From Luscinia megarhynchos (Eukaryota; Chordata; Aves; Passeriformes; Turdidae): DNA of 64,000 bases. The DNA is taken from contig CM067569.1 of NCBI GenBank assembly GCA_034336665.1, positions 4,333,820-4,397,819 on the forward strand. Reading direction: 5' to 3'. Position numbers and translations under genes: made by a program. Shown one piece after another: positions 13,349-25,300 of this stretch (position 1 is its first letter; each line of letters starts with the position of its first letter). The notes under the pieces were generated by a model. It was not told the origin of the DNA. It ran no database searches and saw nothing but the letters and a program-made list of their open reading frames with translations.

Positions 13349-16300
13349 CTGAAATCAGAAGAAAACAAATTAGTAGACTCTAAACCCACAGTGAATTTAT
13401 GAAGAGAGACCAAAATATCATCCTAAAGTCCAGTTAGAACCTTTACAATTATGAAATGAAACTTTACTGTATAAGTACTAGCACAGAATTATAATTATCT
13501 ATATAATATTATAAACGTTCATATTTTATTATCTGTAACAATTAAAGCACTTTTCTGGCTGGCACCACATAATGCAAAGACATTTTCCTGAAAAGCAATT
13601 CTTAAGCAGCCAACAAAAATGAAGAAGTTCCAAATGCTATTATAACAAAAGCCAAAGGGTAATACTGTTAAAAATATCAAACTGTTGTGTCCAAGGATTA
13701 TCCTGATAAACAAGAAAGCCTTGAAAAGAAAACTCCACATGGATTCAGATCTTAATGGCAACAAAGGTAATTTCAATTTTTTTTTAACAGAAATTTTCTT
13801 CATAGAATGGGACACAGTGTTTGTGTCACCAATGAAGGTAATTTCAATTCTTTTCCTTTTAGCAGTAATTTTCTTCATAGAAGGGGACACAGTGTTTGTG
13901 TCTGTATTTTGTTGGTATCTAATGAAATATTTTAACTAACCTTGCATGTACATACATTTATACCTGAAGTTTTATATCTGAGCCTTTGAATTAGTGTTGG
14001 TACATATTAAGGAAAAAATATCCAGAGGAAAAAAGCCAGCCCTTCTTCCTCAAACTTTAAGAGCACTAGACAAGAGATACTTGGTAAGAAAGAGTCACTC
14101 ACCTATCTTGCAGTCCCTGTAGTACTTTTCTATTGGGTAATTCTTGGTGAATCCAACACCTCCCATCCATTCAATGCATTTACTGGTTGTCAGTGTAGCA
14201 ACCTATGAAGAGAGTTTCAGAGTTACAGGATTCAACTTCAGGACAGTAGTGGTAAAACTTAGACTTTGTACCTAATAAACAACAAAACAGAGAACAAAGC
14301 AGCAACTAGAACAGGAGAGAAGAAGGATGGGTATTTTGGTATTCATCTTCAGCAAGCCATTTTAGGATAAAAATGACATAAATCAGAGGACATCAGGAGT
14401 TCACTAATTGTTGCAGCAATAGTTTCTATGCTGCTCAGTGCAAAAGACCAGCAGTGGTATGCAAGAGCAGCAATTGCAAAGAGGGAGGAGTCATCCAGTT
14501 TTGAGCCATTTTAAGACTCACAGATGTGACCAGCAGAGCTGAAATGGTCACAAATGAACTCTTTATAGTGTCATTTCTCATGCCACAATAAGATTTCTGA
14601 GAAAATTAAATCTTTCTAGATAAGTGAAAGTATTAATTTACTTTACCCTTTTAGTGTTGTTGGCTGGTTTTAAAAAATTTTATTTAGGGGCATGAGCAGC
14701 TTATTCTTTGGTGACTTACTTCAGATTCTGTGCATGGACTGAGAAACACAGAATGATTTGGGTTGGAAGGGATCTTAAAACTCATCTCATTCCAACCCCC
14801 TGCCATGGGCAGGGACACCTTCCACTAGCTCAGGTTGCTCCAAGCCCCACCTGGCCTGGCCTTGGGCACCTCCAGGGACGTGGCAGCCGAGATAAAAGTA
14901 CATCCAGAGATTTCACAGGAAACATGAAATATGAGTTGCACACAGAAGGAGCTTCAGCAGCAGTGGGATGAAAGGAGAAAAAGGAGGAAGGCTGGAGTGA
15001 GGGAGAGCAGGTACCTCAGCAGTGAAGTACTTGGCCATGCTGGCCTCCTTGATGGCCGGCCTGCCCGCCTCGGCCAGCCGCGCCGCGTTGTAGGTCAGCA
15101 GCCGGGCGGCCTCCAGCTGCGTGGCCACCTGGGCAATCTGGTGCTGCATCCCCTGCAAGGGCAGCACAGCAGTCAGCCAGAGCCACAGCCCCGCTGCAGC
15201 CCCAGCAACAGCACTGACACACAGTCACAGCCCCACAGCAGCCCCAGCAACAGCACAGCCCCACTGCAGCCCCAGCAACAGCACTGACACAGCCCCACTG
15301 CAGCCCCAGCAACAGCACTGACACAGCCACAGCCCCACTGCAGCCCCAGCAACAGCACTGACACAGGCACAGCCCCACTGCAGCTCCAGCAACAGCACTG
15401 ACACAGGCACAGCCCCACTGCAGCTCCAGCAACAGCACTCACACAGCCCCACTGCAGCCCCAGCAACAGCACTGACACAGCCCCACTGCAGCCCCAGCAA
15501 CAGCACTCACACAGCCCCACTGCAGCTCCAGCAACAGCACTGACACAGCCACAGCCCCACTGCAGCCCCAGCAACAGCACTGACACAGCCCCACTGCAGC
15601 TCCAGCAACAGCACTGACACAGCCACAGCCCCACTGCAGCCCCAGCAACAGCACTCACACAGCCCCACTGCAGCCCCAGCAACAGCACTGACACAGCCAC
15701 AGCCCCACTGCAGCTCCAGCAACAGCACTGACACAGAGCCACAGCCCCACTGCAGCTCCAGCAACAGCACTGACACAGAGCCACAGCCCGATTGCAGCCC
15801 CAGCAACAGCACTGACACAGCCCCACTGCAGCCCCAGCAACAGCACTGACACAGCCCCACTGCAGCTCCCAGCAACAGCACTGACACAGCCACAGCCCCA
15901 CTGCAGCCCCCAGCAACAGCACTCACACAGCCCCACTGCAGCCCCAACAGCACTGACACAGCCACAGCCCCACTGCAGCTCCAGCAACAGCACTGACACA
16001 GCCACAGCCCCACTGCAGCCCCAGCAACAGCACTGACACAGCCCCACTGCAGCTCCCAGCAACAGCACTGACACAGCCACAGCCCCACTGCAGCCCCAGC
16101 AACAGCACTCACACAGCCCCACTGCAGCCCCCAGCAACAGCACTGACACAGCCACAGCCCCACTGCAGCTCCAGCAACAGCACTGACACAGAGCCACAGC
16201 CCGATTGCAGCCCCAGCAACAGCACTGACACAGCCCCACTGCAGCCCCAGCAACAGCACTGACACAGCCACAGCCCCACTGCAGCCCCAGCAACAGCACT

Positions 16301-19300
16301 GACACAGCCACAGCCCCACTGCAGCTCCAGCAACAGCACTGACACAGCCCCACTGCAGCCCCAGCAACAGCACTGACAGCCCACTGCAGCCCCAGCAACA
16401 GCACTGACAGCCCCACTGCAGCCCCAGCAACAGCACTGACACAGCCCCACTGCAGCTCCAGCAACAGCACTGACACAGCCCCACTGCAGCTCCAGCAACA
16501 GCACTGACACAGCCCCACTGCAGCCCCAGCAACAGCACTCACACAGCCCCACTGCAGCCCCAGCAACAGCACTCACACAGCCCCACTGCAGCCCCCAGCA
16601 ACAGCACTCACACAGCCCCACTGCAGCCCCAGCAACAGCACTGACACAGCCACAGCCCCACTGCAGCCCCAGCAACAGCACTCACACAGCCCCACTGCAG
16701 CTCCCAGCAACAGCACTCACACAGCCCCACTGCAGCCCCAGCAACAGCACTGACACAGCCCCACTGCAACCCCAGCAACAGCACTGACACAGCCCCACTG
16801 CAGCCCCAGCAACAGCACTGACACAGGCACAGCCCCACTGCAGCCCCAACAACAGCACTCACACAGCCCCACTGCAGCCCCAGCAACAGCACTGACACAG
16901 CCCCACTGCAGCCCCAGCAACAGCACTGACACACAGAGCCACAGCCCCACTGCAGCTCCAGCAACAGCACTGACACAGCCACAGCCCCACTGCAGCTCCC
17001 AGCCACAACCACTCTGCTCACCACAGAATGCACCTGAGCTCTAAAATAAAAACATGAAATCCAGCTGGGAAGTAATTCTGCATTTATAGACAGAGGCTGG
17101 GAAAACTCCTGGGCCACTGAAGTGCTTTCAGGAACTGCAGGTCTGTTTTCCCCTTTCCTATTCTTGGATTCAGGAGCACTGGGGCTCTTTTTGCCTGACT
17201 GCAGGACAGAGGGCTGCCTATTTAAACCCAGGAATGAAGGAAAATTTTATCCCAATCTTAACATCCTCCTCTGGATTACAAAGGCATGAGGAAGTCAGAG
17301 CTGCATTTTCATTCTGCAGCTGTTCATCAAGACAAAAACAGATTTGGTTCCCTAATGACCTTAGCCAAGGAAGACTTGCAAACAAGTATTTCTTTGAATA
17401 AAGTGGAGAACTAGCAAGGTGACAACTCCTTTCCTTGTCCCAGAGGCACAAGACAAGATTTAGAAACAGTTTAAAAGTCCAGAGGACACGGCTGAGGAAT
17501 GGATTCAAGGGGAAGGAAAGAGGTGGTGGAGCTCACATCTGAATGGTATTACAGGAGAATGGGTTTATTTAAGAACACCCAAATATTATGATCATTGAAA
17601 ATGAACATTTAGTAGTCTAAAACACAATGAAATCTTTCATCTTATTAGAACATTAACACTGTTCCCTCAGATTTGCAGAAATATATAGGCAGGTCAAAAT
17701 ACCAAAATGATTTGGCAATTATAAATTCCATTTCCCATTCAAAAGACATAGTTCCAATCATTTCCTAGGTATCTATGAGTGCTTCCTAAAATCTGCATAA
17801 ATTATGAGTAGTGCTAATGCTCCTTCTCTTCAGCTGAGATGTAGGTTTCTTTTAACAAGAAAATTACTTTAGTAATTACAATTATGTATCTTCCTTATTA
17901 AACTATACATCATTTTTGCAACAAAGAGTCTTCTTTGCTGTAAGAAATAGATATTATAATGAAAACTAAATGTCTTTGTACAACACAGGAAATCTAATAA
18001 TTCAATCAGTTTTCCTCATCTTTTTATCATTTCTAGTGTCTCCAGAAAAAGCCCTTCCCCTACACCTCATGAAAAGGGTATAAAAACTGCAGCACATTCA
18101 GTATAGTGTGATATTAAAATCAGAAGGGAGTTCCATGTGCATTGTTTTCAAAGAGTGTCAGTAAGTCATCAGGCAAAAGGAATATGTGAATAATTTTTTA
18201 AATTTTGAAATTATTTTTGTGGCACTTGCAAAGGCACACAGCACTGAATTGATGAATTTTAAGTGGCAGATGAACGTTCATCCAGAATTTTTTTGGAAAA
18301 ATTCTTCTCAAATATTGAGGAGGAGAGACAAGACATGAAGTGGAACGTGAATTATGCAAATCATGATACTAATTTTACTGTTCATTGTGATCACTATTCT
18401 TTTTGGAGGAAACACCCCATGTGTCCATGAACAAATACCTGGAAATCAAAGATGCTTTTCCCAAACTGGACTCTCTCCTTTGTGTAGGGAACTGTATGGT
18501 CAAAGCACCCCTGGGCCAGTCCCAACATCTGCAAGGAAAAATAAGGATATGGTCAGCAAAAATTCATTAATTCAGTGCACCTAATGGAGATGATAATAAT
18601 TTGTCATCTTCTGGTCAGGCAGGTTGATATCCAGGAGAAAAGTAGTTTTCTTCCTACCTAGATATTGCTAAAACTTCTATAGAGAATCCTAGGAGCCAGA
18701 ACTTTACAGTTATCAGAAAAATTGAGGTGAATTACAATAAATAAAAGTTTGAGGAACAAACCTATTACATGCCCACTTCTTACCATAGGCAAATACTTGT
18801 GAAAACACTACCACTCATTTTTGAACAAAACTTATGGGTCAACTGTAATTGCAAAAATATTAAGTATTTTTTTGGAAAATTCATAATTGCATAAGAAAAT
18901 GATTGTAAACTGAAGATCTATAGATCTACATTACCCTATTAAAGGAAAATAATCTGAATGATTAATCAAAATTATTTTCATAAGCAAAATAATTTCTCAT
19001 TTTTCTAGAGGACACCAGACTGCCAGAATTAGCAATTTATTTCAGAAGTTAGAAAATTAGTGGAGTGGAAGGAGAGAAACATTTCTTGCACTATCTTCCA
19101 ACTCTGCAAAAAAATTGTAGAGTTTACATCAATTTTGTCTTTCCACAAATGCAGAAGCAGTAAAGTGTCACATCAGGCAGCTTAGAAAAACTGCCTTTAA
19201 TGATGTACAACAGAAAAAAATACTACATAGGAAAACAAAAAAAGAAAATATTGCAGTCTCCTGCTAATTAGCCCCATTATCAGATTTGTCATCTCCTTAT

Positions 19301-22300
19301 AGAAATTCTAAGAACCAAGTACACCAACTTCAGCACCTGTAATAACATTGCAGCTGCCTTGCACTAAAACCATCTGAAACTGTTTTCAAAGCCACAATTA
19401 CATTTTATAAGATCTTCATTATCTTTTTAACCTATTACTACTGCAAAACTAAACTCAATACCACAGGGCTTTAGAGCTGCTCTTCTTGTCAAGTCCATTT
19501 CTCTTAATTTGAAGGTGCCAAGAAAGCAGTAACTAAGATATAACAACTACCTGACCTTAACTTTTAATTAAGGTGTAACTTGGAGTAATTAAGAGTAAAA
19601 TCCAGACCATGTATTTTACTGCCAGAGCCTCTATATTATTTATATCTCTGGGAACAATGGGACCCACAGCCCTTTTTAAATGCCATATCAGACAAAGTTT
19701 AATCAGAGGTAATCTTTAGAAGTGATGGAAAAGCCAGCCCAATTATCAGCATAGTGTATTGCCATGTGGAAAATCTCTATTTCATAAAGATGATTTCTTC
19801 TGGACTGTCTGCAAACCAGGGCAAAAGATAAATGAGACTGGTAGTACAGAAACATTGCACAACAAAGTATAAACAAAGAAAAGATTACTTTCAAAAGTAA
19901 ATTAAAAAGTATAAAAACTAATCACAAGTAATTTTACTCTCAGGCTGAACCTGATTTCCACTGAGATCAGCAGCATTCTGAAATCCAAGTTGACTTTACA
20001 GCAAAATACAACATTTTGAAGTAATTCCAAGGTCAGTAAATATTTTCCCCTAAGATGCCATACAGTGCAATTTTCAAACACAACAATGAATTGGAACAGT
20101 TCTTCTAGAGAAAATCACATTTGTTTTAAAAATAAGTTGACTTTTAAAAATAAGTTGTTGGGAAAACATCAGTTAGCACGTGGTTATATTTGCCAGCCCC
20201 ATACAATCCCAGCTGGAAGTATTAATATTATACATCAGTGTTTTCCAAAGTTAGTTTTCTTTGTAAAATAAATTTTCATAGTGGAAGACAAGAATGTGGA
20301 CATAATTCAGTAGCAATAAGTTAACGACCAAAGACAAGCTAATTGCCATTTAATGTTTTTTAAGTTTTTTTTTTATTGCTTATGTCACCACAGGAGAATT
20401 CTCCCACTGGCAGCTGTTCCCATCTTCACTGTAACTTTGCTACGGGAACAGTGACATCTAGTGGCAACCTGAGCTTTTAATAAAGTATTTTCTAAACTGC
20501 TTTAAATACTCCACAAATTTCAGTCCAACAAATTATATCCTGTTTGTGCTCAGTAATAAACCAAATCACCTACCTGTGCAGCAATCCCTATCCTGCCAGT
20601 ATTGAGCATTCCAATGGCATACTTATAGCCTTGTCCAACTTGTCCCAGGATATTGCTCTCAGGAACCTAAAAAATAAAACCACCCAGTTATTCCTGTTCT
20701 ATTCTGCTTTGCAGCTACTAAAAGGGTTCACAAGTTTTAACAATTTTTCCTCGTAAGTGAAGGCATAAAACATAAACTATAATTTGATTCCTAGGATACA
20801 TGATTAGAGCCTTCCCAGAGTCACATGGCTATAAATTGATGACTGAGAAAAACTTCATCAAGATTTAAGAAATCCAGCCCCTCTCTAGACTTCTGTGGGA
20901 GGAAAATGTCAAAATATGCCCAACAATCAGCGTGTCTAAGGGGAAAAAATAGGGAATTTAGTTAATATTCTTTCCTTACTTGTGGTCAGCTTCCAGTTTT
21001 ACACAAATTATGCTTCAAGAGCTGAACTCACAATACCTTCACGTTGTCAAAGGTGACTGGGCAGGTGGAAGATGCTCTGATTCCCAGCTTGTCCTCCTTT
21101 TTCCCCACGTGCAGCCCCTCTGTGTTGCGATCCACTATGAAGCATGTAATTCCTCTGTACCCCTGGGGGGAATGAAAAACAACCAAAAACTGCTTTTCAT
21201 ACTAATATCCCTCAAATCTACTACCTACATTCAGACTGGGGACAAACCTGATAATTGCACACTCAGCTATGTAATTTTTTATTGGACATACTTTACAATA
21301 GAATACTTTTTAGTTTTCCATTTTGCCTTTTAACAACAGGAACTTGGCAGCTAAGTCAGAAATGTTGGAAAAGCATAAGACTGAGTCCTGCTACTCAGAA
21401 CACCACTAGGGCTGTGCTCTTCATCTAAGCAACCATGATCCTGACATTTTTTATTTTCCCAGGTTGGAGGAATTTATTAAATTGCTCACCACGTTCTCAA
21501 GTTTGTTGGGAAATATTTTTAAAGGTTTGCAATCAGCCAGGAAAAGGTGCACAGAGTATTAACCTCTGACATCAGATTATGAATATAAAATCCACAGTTC
21601 CAAATACCAGCAGCTGTCACTGAAATGCAAGATTCTGTAGCAACTTACTAAGGATGGGTCTGTATTTGCCATGACAAAGAAAACTCCTGCATCTTCTGCT
21701 AAGCTTATCCACATCTTTGAGCCATTGATAATGTAGTAGTCTCCTTTCTTTTCAGCTCGAGTCTTCAGGGAAAAAGCATCACTGCCAGACCCAGCCTCCG
21801 AAAGACAGAAACTTCCCTAACTGGCAAGGGAAGGGAAAAAGCCAATTTAATTTTCACAAATATAAATAAATCCTACAAGGAAAATACTTACAGGCCAGCA
21901 TAAGTCTCTTAAATTCAAACATTTTAACCTATTGCATTAAAGTAACTGAGTTTCAGCTATGGAGATTAAGAATAGAAACATTGTGTAATTACACATCTCT
22001 CAAAGTCAACTGCTTTACAGTTCTTTCCCACAGTAAATTAAATTTTAATGAAACTAATAAGTGCCTTTCCACTTTTACCTCTCAGCTACTGATGACAGGA
22101 TGTATCTATATCACCACAGATCTCAGCTCTAACCAGTGTTTCAAAGTTCACACATATTTTCCAGAGCTGCAGACACACATTAATCACTGGAAAAAAAATC
22201 CTACTAACATTACTAAACAATAATATCATTTTAACAGTTAAGTAAAGTGAGACTTTGACTCACTGTATCTTTAGACACCCTGGGAAGATAAGTTCTCTTT

Positions 22301-25300
22301 TGTTCTTCTGTTCCATAGGTGGTAAACAATTTAACTGTTAGAGTGTTTTGGAGTTCACACACAAGAGCCACAGCTGGATCAACTTTGGCCAATTCTTCCA
22401 CTGCCAATATAATTGAAAAAAATGAAGCTCCAGTTCCTCCATATTCTTCCCCAAGCTCAATACTCATCAGCTGAAATGGAAAAGATGCAAATATATAAAT
22501 GTGTTGGTCCTGATAGCTGGACAAAAGGTAAAACTGAATCCAGGAATGAACACCATGATTAGGTAAGTCCTCATGGCTGCCCAGTAAGGCACAGAGGATT
22601 CCTGATACTCTTCTCCATCAACACTTGGAGTCATGGCCTTTGCAGCATCCAATTATGCTTATCCAACAAAAAAAACAGTGAGGGAGGGAAGACAAGGAAC
22701 TAAAAGGTAAGGTAAAGTATGTGGTATGGGGCAGATGGAAAAAAAATTACAGTAGAAGATGGAGAGTGATAATGCTGTAAAGAAAGTTGTCATGTGATTG
22801 ACAACTCCAGAATTTTTAATGATTCATTAATTCATTTGAATTATATCCCCCAATCTTTTCATCTAAAAATCTGAACAAGGCACAGTTAGAGATTCTTAAA
22901 ATGATGTTACTTTCCAAATAAAAGGTTAGGAAAAAGTGTGCAGACCCCTTGTTCAAACAATCCCTGTACGATGGAATCTTCCATTTTTGAATTCTCGTCC
23001 ATTTTTTGCACGAAAGGTGCAACTCGTTCCTGGGCAAATTTGGTCACTGCAATGAAGAGAAGAAAGAAAACATGTAAATATAACAGGAATGTGGTGCTTC
23101 TGACAGGTTCTGCATGTGTTCTGCCTCTCCCAGAAAAGTAAGTAGCCCAAGCAACACAAGGCATAAAGCACAACTCCCCCCAAAAATCTCAACATTTGAC
23201 TAGAAATAAATGATTAAAACAAAATACTAAGGTAAAATACCCCTTCCACTTAAAACATTTCTGAATTTTAACTACAGAGATAATAGCTACCCATGTCTTT
23301 CAGCATGGCCTCCTCTTCAGTGAACATCTGAAGTGGAGCACAGACAAGTCCATCACTGGCTAGAGTTGGCTTGAGTTCTGATTTGGAGGATCTAAAAACA
23401 CGAGGAGACACCCTCCAAGGAGCCAAGTGTGCTGGCATGTGTCTTCTCAGCTGCTGGCAACAAATACAGAACATGCAAACAGTTAGATTTGTATGCAGAC
23501 AGCAATATATAACTTTACCCAGTGCTTTTATTCAGGAAATGATTAGGAAATATAACTTACATCTAATGTTCAGCTTGAAAGCTTTTGAGAAAATATAACC
23601 TCCCCTCCCCTCTGTCCTAAAAGAAAATATCATTTAATTACTTTTATCACAAAACAGTTTCCTTTCTGGAAGTTTACAAACAAGCATGCACAAACTTTTT
23701 TCAGTCAATTTTAGTGTTTACAGCAAATAAACCCTGCTGATAGTATTTATTTTTATAGAAGATTTTGCAAGTCTACTGCAATATTCAGAGTAGTGAGTGC
23801 ATCTTTCAACAGAATTAATATTCCATTAATAGATATAAGAGTAAATATAAAGAACATATGACTTTTACAGACCTGCCAACTTTAATGACTGCCTTTAGCT
23901 CTTTCTCTGCTTTTCTAGGGACCAGCAACTCTTGTTCCTAAAGCAATCTGACAGCCCCTGCATTATTGGTATTTTGCTGTGAAAGGGCCTAACTGTGGAT
24001 TTCTGTATTCAAACTGAATTCTTATCCACCACTTAATGATTTTCAGAAAGAGCACACATTTTGTAGACAAAGCCCTGGCATTTGAATGCCTCTGAACAGT
24101 TATTTTCTATAAGGTTAAAAATCCCACAGTCAGTATGTTGATAGTGTAACTAATAATTAATGTGTCTTATTTGGTTGATTTATTTTAAAAGCATGGGAAG
24201 GAAAATGAAGTGATTTTTTGCTTATGTTCCCCCTTTGTCCATAATATACAACAATGATTTCAAGAAGCATTGGTTATCCAAACAAAAGAGCAGAGGTTGA
24301 AATAGTATTAATATGTGGTAAAAGTCACAAAAATGAACAGATCAGTGGCTTTTGGGAGGAAGCTACACACAGTGATTGTCAGGAAATATATAATGTGACA
24401 GCTTTGTCTCTCAGAGACCTAAAACCTTTTGTGTTCAAAGACTTAATTAGAAAGTTTTAGAAGGCTTAAGTTTGGTATGAAGGCCAATATGCTTTCCATA
24501 CATGGAATAATTTCTCAGGATTTCAATGGAAGTTGGCATAAAGGATCTGGCTCAAAAAGTAATGGGCCAGCAGTAGCTAAAATGTATTCCTGAAAAGCAG
24601 CACAGTTTGTGTCCCAAAATTAGAGGGCAGAACAATGGCTCTGCTCTGCTCTCACAGCTCCCCACACTCTGGGGCTGATGTCCACAGTCTGATCTGTGCC
24701 GCAGATTTCTGTCACGTTTGCTATGTCAGTCTAAAGTGTGGAGAACTAATGTCTCACCGTGCCAACTGCTGACAGAAACCCCCAGGAGAGACACAGCTGG
24801 GCCATAAGGTATATGAAAACACATATCTGCCAACACACATTTTTGGCAGCACTCACTCTTAACCCCAGAGTGAGGAACAGACTGGCTGTGCCCTAGGCAG
24901 GCGCCTGTTCAGCTCACAGAACACGGGGCAATTCCACAATGCACACTGTGATAGCAGCATTCCTCAAAAACAGCAGAAACTCTGGGGTCAGGAAGTAAAA
25001 ATTCCTTTGATCCTTTCTAATAATTCCCCCTCTTTCATGTTGGCTTTCAACACTTGTCATCTCCCTGGCTGAAGAACTGATGTAAAACACATCGATGAAC
25101 CCTTCTGGAGACAAGAAGCAAAAGTCTACTGTGATAAGGAAACTGATTTTGGCACAAACAGCTGTGCATGAAGTAAAACCCAACAACAACAAACAGTCAG
25201 AAGTGGTATACAGAAAATAAATATTGCTGTTCAGTGATTACTTTTTTCACATTCAAAACCCCTGGTGACACAAAACAACTACTGGTGAGCCGGGCTAAAT

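Noticed and set aside
15173..17117. Overlapping minus-strand open frames of 140-343 codons rich in Cys, Trp and Gly
   Set aside because: They are reading-frame by-products of the ACADSB intron 8 minisatellite: the same peptide appears in every frame, without conserved domains or splice signals.
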